In this document: positions 1 to 9,005 of the stretch, one piece after another
Layout: each line of letters starts with the position of its first letter
Position numbering within the stretch: the stretch's first letter is position 1
From: an uncultured Saprospiraceae bacterium
GTDB taxonomy: Bacteria > Bacteroidota > Bacteroidia > Chitinophagales > Saprospiraceae
Reading direction: 5' to 3'
Assembly: GCA_905480605.1 (NCBI GenBank)
Contig: CAJQRD010000019.1
Coordinates: 1 to 45,937 of the forward strand
Length of the DNA: 45,937 bases
Notes under the pieces: model-generated
Database searches by the model: none
The model's input: only the letters and a program-made list of their open reading frames with translations
What the model was told of the DNA's origin: nothing
Made by a program: the position numbers and the translations under genes

Positions 1-40
<40 letters not shown>

Positions 41-158
41 ATATGTCTTAGTTTGTCTTGATCCTAACTTAAATTTATTCTTAAAAAGTATTCGTAAATT
101 ATCTTCCTATTTACCCAACATGTCAATTAACTTTTTCCCCTTATTTCTAAAGGGATTG

Positions 159-190
159 CAAATATAGGCTAAAAGAAATATACAAGTCAA
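159..190 (-). promoter_or_regulatory. rRNA operon promoter (Bacteroidota type)
   Basis: On the minus strand TATATTTG (159-166) matches the Bacteroidota -7 consensus TAnnTTTG exactly. A TTG (188-190) lies 21 nt upstream as the -33 element. Transcription would start near 152-155, leaving a leader of about 110 nt before the 16S 5' end. The remaining stretch up to serC (191-423) is very AT-rich. I see no gene there and no convincing serC promoter; the nearest candidate, TAATTTG at 376-382, is one base short of the consensus. Confidence 0.7.
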
Positions 191-423
191 CTGTTTGGAC
201 AATTATTTTCAATAAAAAAGAAAATTAAAAACATATCGGTATTGATTAAAGATTACTTACATATTACTACCTTTTTATAAATGAAATTTTAAATATTTGT
301 ATGCAATTGGTTTACAGTTTTTTACTTTCGTTTACAGCAAAAAAAAATAAGCCAAAATTTGAATAACTTAAGCTAATTTGCTTGTCAAATTTTTATAAAA
401 AAATTCTATAAAAACATATTTAA

Positions 424-1494
424 ATGAATAAACACAATTTTTCAGCCGGTCCAGCGATACTTCCAGATGATGTTAAGCGAAGAGCTTCAATTGCTGCATA
501 TGATTATGATAGTACTGGGTTGTCATTAATGGAGATGTCACACAGAGGAAAAGAGTTTACCCAAGTGCTCGAACGTGCCGAATTAAATGTTAGAAACTTA
601 TTCAAGGTTGATGATTCTTACGCCGTTTTGTTTTTAACAGGAGGGGCGAGTTCTCAATTTTATATGTCTGCTATGAACTTGGCCGGAAAAAATGATAAAA
701 TTGCCTACCTCGATACAGGTACCTGGGCAAAAAAAGCCATCAAAGAAGCTAAGCTATTTACCAATGTGGATGTAGTTGCTTCTTCAGCTGATAACAACTA
801 TAGTTATATTCCAAAAGATTACAAATTGAGTGATGATACTAAGTACCTTCATTTGACATCTAACAATACAATTTTTGGAACTCAAATTAAAACCTGGCCT
901 TCTCTAGATTGTCCAATGGTGTGCGATATGAGTTCAGATATCTTTAGCCGAAATATCCCTGTTGAGAAATTTGACTTAATATATGCAGGTGCCCAAAAGA
1001 ATGTTGGACCAGCTGGTGTTACTTTGGTTATTGTGAAAAAAGAAATTTTGGGGAAAGTTGAGAGAGACATTCCAACTATGCTTAAGTACCAAACACATAT
1101 TGATAAAGGTTCTTCTTTCAATACACCACCTGTCTTTCCTATTTATGTTACCATGTTAACTTTAGATTGGATTATCCAAAATGGCGGTGTTTCTGCAATG
1201 GAGGTAAGGAATTCCAAAAAAGCCAATGCTTTGTATAATGAAATAGACAACAATCCTTTATTTACAGGATGTGCAAGCATTGAGGACAGGTCAGACATGA
1301 ATGCTACCTTTCTTCTAAATAACGAAGACTTGAATTCTGCATTTTCAGCACAATGCGAAGACGTTGGTATTGTAGGTCTTACAGGACATAGGTCAGTTGG
1401 TGGGTATAGGGCCTCTATGTACAACGCAATGGGTCAGGAAAGTGTTGAGGTCTTGATAAATGTTATGAAGGAATTTGCTCAAAAAAATGGTTAG
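424..1494 (+). CDS. serC: phosphoserine aminotransferase
   Basis: SerC is a PLP enzyme that converts 3-phosphohydroxypyruvate plus glutamate to phosphoserine, the second step of serine synthesis, in the cytoplasm. The 356-aa length is normal for the family. The N-terminus NFSAGPAILP, the phosphate/PLP loop GGASSQF (residues 73-79) and the PLP-binding lysine in GAQKNVGPAG (Lys192) are all present. ATG at 424 is the natural start because it begins directly before the conserved N-terminal motif. Its last eight bases overlap the next gene. In many relatives serC is followed by serA, but that is not the case here. It is transcribed divergently from the rRNA operon. Confidence 0.96.
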   Translation: MNKHNFSAGPAILPDDVKRRASIAAYDYDSTGLSLMEMSHRGKEFTQVLERAELNVRNLFKVDDSYAVLFLTGGASSQFYMSAMNLAGKNDKIAYLDTGTWAKKAIKEAKLFTNVDVVASSADNNYSYIPKDYKLSDDTKYLHLTSNNTIFGTQIKTWPSLDCPMVCDMSSDIFSRNIPVEKFDLIYAGAQKNVGPAGVTLVIVKKEILGKVERDIPTMLKYQTHIDKGSSFNTPPVFPIYVTMLTLDWIIQNGGVSAMEVRNSKKANALYNEIDNNPLFTGCASIEDRSDMNATFLLNNEDLNSAFSAQCEDVGIVGLTGHRSVGGYRASMYNAMGQESVEVLINVMKEFAQKNG

Positions 1495-2221
1495 ATCTTC
1501 TCACTTAGTTTTTTATGGTATTAAAGTACCTGTTAAAATAAAGCTTGAATGGCGGAAGACTGTTAGGTACTCAATTGCTAAGAAGAGTGTTAATATTTTA
1601 TTGCCTAAATTTTATACGAAAGTTCAAATAATTAGTGAATTTGAAAAATTGAAATTGTGGTGCAACAAACAATTTATAAGTGATCCTAGTTTGTTAGAGC
1701 GGTTCAGAGCCATTACTTATGAAAATAACTCCATATTTAACATCTACGATCAGGACTTCAGATTAAAAATTTCTAATGAAGAAAGAAAGACTTGTTCAGC
1801 ACATATTGGAAAACATAAAGATGTCATTATCAAATGTCCCAACAACATAGACAATCATACACAAAACCGCTTGGTTGGAATGGTGATATCAAGAGTGTTT
1901 TCAAATTACTTTCAAAAAGATATTGAAACAAGAGTAAATTATTATAATCAAAAGTATTTTCAAGAAGAAATTGAGGCTATAAGACTTAAAAACAATCAAA
2001 GCAATTGGGGCAGTTGTTCAACCAAACGAAACATTAATTTATCTAGTCGTTTGCTTTTTGCTCCACGGGATGTTTTGGACTATGTTATTATTCATGAATT
2101 ATCACATTTAAAAGAAATGAATCATTCTCCAAGGTTTTGGAAAATTGTATCTGATGTGATGCCTGAGTATGAAGAGAAGGAGGTTTGGTTAACAAATTAT
2201 GGGAATACACTAAGATTTTGA
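1487..2221 (+). CDS. YgjP/SprT-like zinc metalloprotease (DUF45 family)
   Basis: The C-terminal half holds the zinc-protease signature HELSHLKEMNHSPRFW. Counting from the ATG at 1487, the motif is His203-Glu204-xx-His207, with His213 as likely third ligand. It is preceded by the family hallmark NQSNWGSCSTKRNINLS (residues ~170-186). This is the YgjP-like metallopeptidase family (M48-like), whose substrate is generally unknown. The frame stays open back to a TTG at 1475, but the ATG at 1487 is preferred. It overlaps the serC stop by 8 nt, so translational coupling is likely. Length from this start is 244 aa, close to the usual ~240. No signal peptide is visible, so it is probably cytoplasmic. 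Confidence 0.85.
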   Translation: MVRSSHLVFYGIKVPVKIKLEWRKTVRYSIAKKSVNILLPKFYTKVQIISEFEKLKLWCNKQFISDPSLLERFRAITYENNSIFNIYDQDFRLKISNEERKTCSAHIGKHKDVIIKCPNNIDNHTQNRLVGMVISRVFSNYFQKDIETRVNYYNQKYFQEEIEAIRLKNNQSNWGSCSTKRNINLSSRLLFAPRDVLDYVIIHELSHLKEMNHSPRFWKIVSDVMPEYEEKEVWLTNYGNTLRF

Positions 2222-2450
2222 TCCCCCAAAACCATGATTCTTGGTTTCATCACTTGACAAATACTTAATTATATGTTAACTTAAGCAAGAGATTGAGACA
2301 AAAATGAATCTAGTTTCGTTTAGTCATTACCCAGATGTAAGAAATTACATTATTTAATAACTGCAAATACCTTAGCCCATGATCATTTTTAGCATCGCCT
2401 TAGTCATTATTCTCATTCACGGTGAGAAACTTATTCAAAAGGCATAAGAT

Positions 2451-2487
2451 AAAGGTCTTCTAAACTAGAACTTTAGAAGGCCTTTTT
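2451..2487. terminator. bidirectional intrinsic terminator between convergent genes
   Basis: Arms AAAGGTCTTCTAAA (2451-2464) and TTTAGAAGGCCTTT (2472-2485) pair over 14 bp with one G-T, around a 7-nt loop. T runs follow on both strands. It sits between the converging metalloprotease and lipoprotein genes. The rest of 2222-2494 holds no gene that I can see. Confidence 0.8.
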
Positions 2488-2494
2488 AATAATC

Positions 2495-2977
2495 CTACTG
2501 TACTGACTTATACATTGTTTTTGCCTGTTCCAAGGTAAATTGACTCATAAGACCTGCCTGGAAAGTGTATTGGTAATCACCTTGTAGTTTGATATATCTA
2601 AAGTCATATGTTATTCTATCATCCATTTCTGGATATTTCTTCTCGAAAATAAATCCATTGTCATCCTCTTCAATTATTGTAGAGAAGAACTTATTAGAAA
2701 TCGCATCACCTTTTTGTCGCTCTTTCAAGACTTTTAGATCATTGGAATATGCTTGTCCTGAAAGTATTTGAATATAATAGTTGTCTTCTGATTTTACTGT
2801 AATCTCTTTGACCAATCCCATGTCGTCAGATTTAACAACAGAACCTTCAGGTGCTTTTATTTTTATTGGCATACCACTAGACATTAGATCCAAATCTATT
2901 AACCCAGATGTACTGTTTGAGTTGTTACATGCTAGACAAAACAAAAAAAGCAAACAAAATCCGATATATTTAATCAT
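2495..2977 (-). CDS. hypothetical lipoprotein
   Basis: A protein of 160 aa with a hydrophobic N-terminal segment ending in FCLAC (Cys17), which fits a lipoprotein signal, followed by a Ser/Asn-rich linker. The remainder has no domain I recognise and alternates beta-type segments with charged residues, so it is probably a small periplasmic-facing globular domain. It lies downstream of two exported thioredoxin-fold genes on the same strand. A terminator at 2987-3018 separates it from them, so it is probably transcribed on its own. Function unknown. Confidence 0.65.
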   Translation of the reverse strand: MIKYIGFCLLFLFCLACNNSNSTSGLIDLDLMSSGMPIKIKAPEGSVVKSDDMGLVKEITVKSEDNYYIQILSGQAYSNDLKVLKERQKGDAISNKFFSTIIEEDDNGFIFEKKYPEMDDRITYDFRYIKLQGDYQYTFQAGLMSQFTLEQAKTMYKSVQ

Positions 2978-2986
2978 AGTCTTTTA

Positions 2987-3018
2987 ATTAAAAAGGTGCC
3001 ACAAACATTTGCGGCACC
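2987..3018 (-). terminator. intrinsic terminator after the exported redoxin gene
   Basis: GGTGCC (2995-3000) pairs with GGCACC (3013-3018). The inner segments CAAA (3002-3005) and TTTG (3008-3011) extend the stem past one mismatch. Read on the minus strand the hairpin is followed by TTTTTAATT. It lies 39 nt past the stop codon of the gene at 3057. Confidence 0.7.
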
Positions 3019-3056
3019 TAAATTACATTTATTAGTTTATAAGACAGATTAAAGTC

Positions 3057-3647
3057 TTATTTGCTTTTAATAGAACATCCAATTGCCTTAGTTGTGGAGG
3101 GATTTGGGTTCTCTCCTTTTTGAAGAGAGGCAATTGCATTTTCAAGATACTTAACTTCTACAGCATCTGCATCTCTTGGACTGTCATCGATTGCACCAAT
3201 ATATTTTACTGTCATGTCTTTGTCTAGTAAGAACACATGGGGCGTTTTTGTAGCACCATAATTTGGATAAACTTTTTGACCGTCATCAAATAGGTAAACA
3301 AAAGGAAAGTTTTTCTCTTCAGCTCTTACAATCATTTCTTCATAACCATCTGCTGGTTGTACTGAAGGATCATTTGGGTTTATAGCTACGACTGGATAAC
3401 CTAGGGGTGCATATTTATTATGCAATTCAATTAAACGATCTTCATACATTACAGCATAAGGACAATGATTACATGTAAATGTTATTATGTAACCTTTCGC
3501 ACCTTCAAAATCAGATAGCGAAATCATTTTACCGTCAATGTTTTTAAGTTTAAAGTCAGCTGCTTTATCTCCAACTTTATAACCATCTGCTAAAAACGTA
3601 AAAGATAATGTGCCAAGTAATAATGTAAAGAATATTAAATTTTTCAT
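3057..3647 (-). CDS. exported thioredoxin-family (AhpC/TSA-like) protein
   Basis: The 196-aa protein begins with a hydrophobic signal sequence (residues 1-19). The domain that follows starts YKVGDKAADFKLKNIDGK, the typical entry to peroxiredoxin/TlpA-like thioredoxin folds. The redox site is FTCNHCPY with Cys59 and Cys62 (CxxC). The downstream NPNDP and the cis-Pro region TKTPHVFLLDK complete the fold. The family commonly acts as a periplasmic thiol-disulfide oxidoreductase; the partner is unknown. It follows a TlpA-like gene at a 10-bp gap on the same strand, so the two are almost certainly co-transcribed and may act in sequence. Confidence 0.85.
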   Translation of the reverse strand: MKNLIFFTLLLGTLSFTFLADGYKVGDKAADFKLKNIDGKMISLSDFEGAKGYIITFTCNHCPYAVMYEDRLIELHNKYAPLGYPVVAINPNDPSVQPADGYEEMIVRAEEKNFPFVYLFDDGQKVYPNYGATKTPHVFLLDKDMTVKYIGAIDDSPRDADAVEVKYLENAIASLQKGENPNPSTTKAIGCSIKSK

Positions 3648-3657
3648 ATTTCTAATT

Positions 3658-4182
3658 TTATTTTTTCGATTTTAATAATGGATCAATAATACCTTTTAAC
3701 TCATCTGGAGAATGAAAGACTTGTTCGTAAAAATTGCGTTGATCTCCGCTTTTAATAATTGTAATTGGAATAGAACCGGACCATGATGGGTCAACTCTAT
3801 CAATCCATTTAGATTCTTTAGGATCTAAAAGTAGTACTACCTCAGATTTTATATTGTGCTTATTTAGAAAAGGAATGAGTCTTTTGTCAATTTGCTTTTC
3901 AAAATCCAAGCTTACTAAAACTACTTTTACCTTTTCGTCTTTATAAATATTGTGAAGGGATTCAAAATGTGGTAGCTCTTTTACACAAGGACCACACCAC
4001 GTTGCCCAAAAGTTTATAACATAAACAAGGTCATCTTCTGTATTTATAATGGCTTCCTCAAAACTGTCAAAAGATCTATAAATTATCAGGCTGTCACTTG
4101 ACCACTCTTGAGCCTGAGATGGTGTAACATTAAATAAAAGAAAAAAAATACTTGAGAAAAACAAAGTGCGCATAAAATTCAT
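3658..4182 (-). CDS. TlpA/ResA-family thiol-disulfide reductase
   Basis: A 174-aa protein with an N-terminal signal peptide (cleavage likely after SQAQ, about residue 25) and a thioredoxin fold. The classic active site FWATWCGPC has Cys63 and Cys66, and is followed by VKELPHFESLHNIY. TlpA/ResA proteins reduce periplasmic disulfides, for instance in apocytochromes. The specific substrate here cannot be read from the sequence. A second ATG lies at codon 4 (4173); the signal peptide works from either. It is the first gene of a two-gene unit with the CNHC redoxin. Confidence 0.85.
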   Translation of the reverse strand: MNFMRTLFFSSIFFLLFNVTPSQAQEWSSDSLIIYRSFDSFEEAIINTEDDLVYVINFWATWCGPCVKELPHFESLHNIYKDEKVKVVLVSLDFEKQIDKRLIPFLNKHNIKSEVVLLLDPKESKWIDRVDPSWSGSIPITIIKSGDQRNFYEQVFHSPDELKGIIDPLLKSKK

Positions 4183-4283
4183 AACATAAAATTCGTTTAA
4201 TTATTGTTTATATTAAAGTCAAAATGTGTTATATAAAACATAATTTTCAAGTTAAAACCCATTAATTATAAGATATTACGAAG

Positions 4284-7200
4284 CTAGTTGAGTTTATAAC
4301 TTATACCTAGTGCTCTAATCCTTTCAATAAACCTTGAACTTATATCTACTTTATAAGCACTTACACTAAAGTCCATAGAAACTTTATCATCAATTATCTT
4401 GATGTTGAAAGCATGGTCACCTTCATTTTCAACACATATAGACTTAAGTTCCTTTACAAGAAAATCATCAATATTTTCTAAAGGTAACCGAATAGTTAAT
4501 GACCTTGTTAAATCTTCACTTACTGATGCCATCAGACGCAATTCATACAATTTGAAAAACGTCTTATCAGATTTATAGTACTTTTTATACTCGCCGGTTA
4601 CATACAAAACTTGACCTACCGTTATCAATTCTTTGAATTTTTCATAGGTCTCATTGTATAGGCCTAGTTCAAATGATCCCGTATAATCCTGCAAGGTAAA
4701 ACGTGCGTAACCCAAACCGTTTTTCTGAGATACCCCATGCATGGCTGTAGAGATAATCCCAGCCATTTTACATTCGATCCCAAGAGAAGACTGTGCTTGT
4801 ATCAGATTACAGTTTGTATAATTCTCAAGTTCCATTTTATATTCATCCAGTGGGTGACCTGAAACATAAATTCCTGTTACTTCTTTTTCTTTTTCTAAAA
4901 GGTAAGTCTTAATCCATTTTTCTGCTTGTGGTATCTTTGGCTCCGTTAAAAGCTCATCACTCATTGCACCAAACAAGGAAACTTGAGAAGATTCTTTTTG
5001 TGCTTGATAAGCATTGCCGAACTTAATGGCATGTTCTAAATAAGTATCAAACTTTTCAGATTTTTCAAAATACTGAGACCTAGAATTTCCAAAAGAATCT
5101 AATCCTCCACCATAAGCCAAACTTTCTACAGTTTTTTTATTGACAGCACGCAAATTTACCCGTTTTGTGAAATCAATGATATCTTTAAAAGGTCCATTAA
5201 CCCGTTCCGAAATGATGCCTTCAGCTGGGCCTTCACCCAAGCCTTTAAGTGCCGACAATCCAAAACGAATTTCACCTTTTTTATTTACTGTGAAATTAAT
5301 TCCACTCAAATTGATATCCGGTCCAAACACATTTAATTTCATCCGTTTGCACTCCCGCAAGAAAAAATTTAATTTGGTCGTATCAGATTTGTTATGATTT
5401 AATACTGCCGTCATAAACTCTGCAGGATAGTGCGTCTTTAAATAGGCTGTTTGAAATGCAATAAAGGCATAGCACGTAGAGTGAGATTTGTTAAATGCAT
5501 ATGATGCAAAAGCTTCCCAATCCGTCCATATTTTTTTGATTTGCTCCTCAGGGTGACCATTTTTAATACAACCCTCCTGAAATTTCGGAAACATTTTATC
5601 AATGATCTTTTTCTTCTTCTTACCCATTGCTTTTCTCAACTGATCGGCTTCACCTTTTGAGAAGTTTGCGAGTTTTTGAGAAAGAAGCATTACTTGCTCT
5701 TGATAAACAGTAATTCCATATGTTTCACCAAGATACTCTTCCATATCAGGTAAATCATATTGAATTTCCTCTTTACCATGTGCCCTAGCGATAAAGTTAG
5801 GTATGTACTGCAATGGACCTGGGCGATACAAAGCGTTCATCGCAATTAAATCCTCAAATTTTGTGGGTTTCAGATCCTTAAGATGTTTTTGCATCCCTGG
5901 TGATTCATATTGAAAAATACCGATGGTACTTCCTTCATGAAACAGTTTGTAAGACTCTTGATCTTCAAGAGGAACTTCATCAGGATCAATTTCTACACCA
6001 TGATTTTCTTTTATAAATTTTACAGCATCTTTTATAATACTCAAGGTCCTAAGACCTAAGAAATCCATTTTTAGTAGCCCAGCATCTTCAGCAACGCTGT
6101 TGTCAAATTGACTTACCAAAAGATCTGAATCCTTAGCAACTGAAACAGGTACATAGTTTGTAATATCATCGGGTGTTATAATTACACCACATGCATGAAT
6201 TCCTGTGTTACGTACTGAACCTTCAAGTTTTTTAGCTGAGCGAATCATTCGGCCAATCTGATCATCTTGTTGTGACAAATCCCTAAAGATTGCCGCCCTA
6301 TCGAGATCTTCTTTGTTAAATGAATCTTTGAATTTATCGATCATACCACCATCGTGCAAAACACCATTTAGGGTGGCACCTAATTGTTGGGGAAATGACT
6401 TGGCAACTTTATCTACTTCACCCAATGGCACATTCATTACACGACCAACATCTCTAAGTGAAGATTTTGCGGCCATAGTACCGTAAGTGATAATTTGTGC
6501 TACTTGATTTTTACCATATTTTTCAATGACGTAGTCCATAACTTTTGAACGACCTATATCATCAAAGTCAATATCAATATCGGGCATTGATACTCTTTCA
6601 GGATTCAAAAAACGCTCAAATAGCAGGTCGTACTTAATCGGATCGATATTGGTAATACCCAAACAATAAGCCACTGCAGATCCAGCGGCTGATCCCCTAC
6701 CTGGTCCAACTGCAACACCCATTTCTCTGGCAACAGTTGTAAAATCCTGAACAATCAAAAAGTATCCAGGATAACCCGATTTGTTAATTACACCCAACTC
6801 AAAGTCCAACCGTTCTTGAATTTTAGGTGTTATAACTGGGTATCTTTTTTTAGCGCCTACATAAGTGATGTGTCTCAGGTAATCTTCTTGCGTTTTAAAA
6901 CCTTCGGGCAAAGGAAAGTTCGGTAAAAGTACATCTCTTGCCAATTCGATTGGTTCAATTTTACTATAGATATCCATAGTATAATCAATGGCTTCAGGAA
7001 CATCACTAAACAATTGAGACATTTCTTGTTGTGACTTAAAGTAAAAGTCAGAACTTGGAAATTTAAACCTCTCCTTTTCTTCTATAAGTGAATTGGTATT
7101 TATACATAATAATATGTCATGAGAATCAAAGTCTTCTTCTTCTACGTAATGAGAATCATTCGTGGCAATAGTTCTGACATCATACTTTTTTGCAAAACCT

Positions 7201-7832
7201 ATTAAAATTTGATTGATATCCTCTTGGCTATATTTTGACCATACCTTTCTTCCTTGTTTGTCATAAATGTCGATTTTTTCCAAACCTCTATGACGTTGTA
7301 ATTCTATGTAATAATCTTCACCAAATAAATCAATCCACCACTTAAGCTCTTCTTCGGCTTCTTCTAATCTATCTTGTGCTATAAGTTGTGGAACTATAGC
7401 TCCTAAGCAACAACTTGTTGCTATTATACCTTTATGGTATCTCAACAAAACTTCCTTATCTATTCTTGGAAATTTTTGATAAAGACCCTCAGTAAAACCC
7501 AATGAACACATTTTCATTAAATTTTGATAGCCTTCAACATTTTTGGCAAGCATTAGTTGATGGTATCTTCTGTCTTTTTGGCCCTTACTTCTGCTAAATG
7601 ATCTGACATGTCTGTCTTCAACCATATAAAATTCACATCCTATGATTGGTTTTATATTACGCTTATTGGCTTCAGCTACAAATTTAAAAGCCCCAAACAT
7701 ATTACCATGATCTGTAAGCGCTACCCCTTTTTGACCATCACGAACTGCTTTATCCATCATTTTACTAATATCCGATGCTCCATCAAGCAGTGAATATTGA
7801 GTATGACAATGAAGGTGAGTAAATTCAGGCAT
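4284..7832 (-). CDS. dnaE: DNA polymerase III subunit alpha
   Basis: The replicative polymerase catalytic subunit, 1182 aa, close to the ~1160 of the E. coli protein. Domains in order: PHP domain opening with FTHLHCHTQYSLLDG (residues 4-18) and ALTDHGNMFGAF; the palm with the catalytic acidic motif PDIDIDFDD (Asp418 and Asp420); the conserved GPGRGSAAGS block shortly before it; the fingers with YRPGPL; and KSHSTCYAFIAFQTAYLKTHYP. A C-terminal OB-fold region follows (around FTLQDYTGSFELGLY). The reading frame is intact. The gene stands alone, with more than 260 bp upstream and ~100 bp downstream. Confidence 0.97.
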   Translation of the reverse strand: MPEFTHLHCHTQYSLLDGASDISKMMDKAVRDGQKGVALTDHGNMFGAFKFVAEANKRNIKPIIGCEFYMVEDRHVRSFSRSKGQKDRRYHQLMLAKNVEGYQNLMKMCSLGFTEGLYQKFPRIDKEVLLRYHKGIIATSCCLGAIVPQLIAQDRLEEAEEELKWWIDLFGEDYYIELQRHRGLEKIDIYDKQGRKVWSKYSQEDINQILIGFAKKYDVRTIATNDSHYVEEEDFDSHDILLCINTNSLIEEKERFKFPSSDFYFKSQQEMSQLFSDVPEAIDYTMDIYSKIEPIELARDVLLPNFPLPEGFKTQEDYLRHITYVGAKKRYPVITPKIQERLDFELGVINKSGYPGYFLIVQDFTTVAREMGVAVGPGRGSAAGSAVAYCLGITNIDPIKYDLLFERFLNPERVSMPDIDIDFDDIGRSKVMDYVIEKYGKNQVAQIITYGTMAAKSSLRDVGRVMNVPLGEVDKVAKSFPQQLGATLNGVLHDGGMIDKFKDSFNKEDLDRAAIFRDLSQQDDQIGRMIRSAKKLEGSVRNTGIHACGVIITPDDITNYVPVSVAKDSDLLVSQFDNSVAEDAGLLKMDFLGLRTLSIIKDAVKFIKENHGVEIDPDEVPLEDQESYKLFHEGSTIGIFQYESPGMQKHLKDLKPTKFEDLIAMNALYRPGPLQYIPNFIARAHGKEEIQYDLPDMEEYLGETYGITVYQEQVMLLSQKLANFSKGEADQLRKAMGKKKKKIIDKMFPKFQEGCIKNGHPEEQIKKIWTDWEAFASYAFNKSHSTCYAFIAFQTAYLKTHYPAEFMTAVLNHNKSDTTKLNFFLRECKRMKLNVFGPDINLSGINFTVNKKGEIRFGLSALKGLGEGPAEGIISERVNGPFKDIIDFTKRVNLRAVNKKTVESLAYGGGLDSFGNSRSQYFEKSEKFDTYLEHAIKFGNAYQAQKESSQVSLFGAMSDELLTEPKIPQAEKWIKTYLLEKEKEVTGIYVSGHPLDEYKMELENYTNCNLIQAQSSLGIECKMAGIISTAMHGVSQKNGLGYARFTLQDYTGSFELGLYNETYEKFKELITVGQVLYVTGEYKKYYKSDKTFFKLYELRLMASVSEDLTRSLTIRLPLENIDDFLVKELKSICVENEGDHAFNIKIIDDKVSMDFSVSAYKVDISSRFIERIRALGISYKLN

Positions 7833-8101
7833 AAGTAGTGTGTTTTTATAAATCTATGCTAAGGTATATAATGAAGATTAAGTTTAAGTCAAAGTTTAAG
7901 TTAAAATATGATTGTGTTTCTTATTAACCTAAGGGTTTTGTTGGTGTTTTGCTTTATTTTGGTCTCCGTTTTGGGAAAATAATTTTGTGAATATCAATCT
8001 GAATTTATAAAAAACATCACATCAACAAATACTACTTATATTTTAAATGTATACACAACGATTCACTAACCAATTTTAAACATATATCTCATTCTTAAAC
8101 T

Positions 8102-8854
8102 TTAAAGAAGTTTTTCATGTAAATCGCTAATTTTAGAATGCATATCCCCAAGTTTAACTTCTATTGTTTCACTGATTGTTTTTTCTGAATCGTCAAAAGT
8201 TAGATGGGCATAATACTGCCAAATTTCATCAACCTCAGAAAATTCTAATTCATACGGAACAAATAAATCATTGTCTGACTTAAGGACCAGTTTATTTGCT
8301 TCACTATTTAATAAGACACGCTTGTAAACCAGACCATCACGTTTACTTATTACTATATATGTTTTGTTGTTTTTTATATCCTGAAGTTGCTCAATGTATG
8401 AAGCTATAATAATGCTACCAGATTGAACTGGCAACATTGAATCTCCCTGAATTTCAAAAGCCCTATATGTACCAGAAGGAATATTCGGTACAGCAAATTT
8501 TGGAAGTTCCTTTATATACTCAGGATTTTGATATGAATCCAAATATCCCGCCTCTGCTTTTGTATCAACAAGCTCTATATTTCCTTCATTGTTATTGTCA
8601 ACAGAAATTGCTAAAACCTTAAGGTCTGGGCTTTCAGCAATTTTATAGTTCTCCAATTGAAGATTTTCAATAAGTAGATTGTCTACATTTATTGTAAAGT
8701 ATGCAGCCATTTTTAATAACATAGGAATATTAGGTTCCGTTTTTTCACGTTCATAATCACCAAGAGTAGTACGTGGTATATCCAATATTTCAGCAAATGC
8801 CTGTTGCGAGAGGTTATGCTTTTTTCTAAGATACTTAAGATTAGATCCTATCAT
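8102..8854 (-). CDS. LexA-like XRE-S24 self-cleaving transcriptional regulator
   Basis: From the ATG at 8854 the protein is 250 aa. An XRE helix-turn-helix occupies residues ~3-60 (LRKKHNLSQQAFAEILDIPRTT). A C-terminal S24 peptidase domain has the catalytic serine in EIQGDSMLP (Ser139) and the lysine in GLVYKRVL (Lys178). An Ala102-Gly103 pair in KAEAGYLDS fits the autocleavage site. All parts needed for RecA-stimulated or spontaneous self-cleavage are visible. Bacteroidota often carry such regulators; the regulon is unknown. The frame is open for 42 more codons upstream (to 8980), but that extension is hydrophobic and unlike the family, and MIGSNLKYLRKK is the natural start. Confidence 0.85.
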   Translation of the reverse strand: MIGSNLKYLRKKHNLSQQAFAEILDIPRTTLGDYEREKTEPNIPMLLKMAAYFTINVDNLLIENLQLENYKIAESPDLKVLAISVDNNNEGNIELVDTKAEAGYLDSYQNPEYIKELPKFAVPNIPSGTYRAFEIQGDSMLPVQSGSIIIASYIEQLQDIKNNKTYIVISKRDGLVYKRVLLNSEANKLVLKSDNDLFVPYELEFSEVDEIWQYYAHLTFDDSEKTISETIEVKLGDMHSKISDLHEKLL

Positions 8855-9005
8855 TGTATATAAAATTAACCATAAAACTACAAAAAAGACGATAAAGTCG
8901 GAACTTAATGCTGAATTTGTCGACTTATTTGTTGGGTTTAAGAATTTGAATGTATAATGTGATAACTCTAAGGCAATCACAAAGACTATTAGAATACCTG
9001 TATAT

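Noticed and set aside
370-385. TAATTTG near 376 as a serC promoter
   Set aside because: It is one base short of TAnnTTTG and the upstream TTTG is only 12 nt away.
882-1424. Antisense ORFs inside serC (and similar ones inside dnaE, ligA, rng, comM and aroF)
   Set aside because: They lie wholly within well-supported genes on the opposite strand, have no recognisable domains and no start context.
8855-9005. Operator for the XRE-S24 regulator (GTCGAC and GAC-N6-GTC near 8889-8925)
   Set aside because: The symmetric parts are too short to distinguish from chance in this window.
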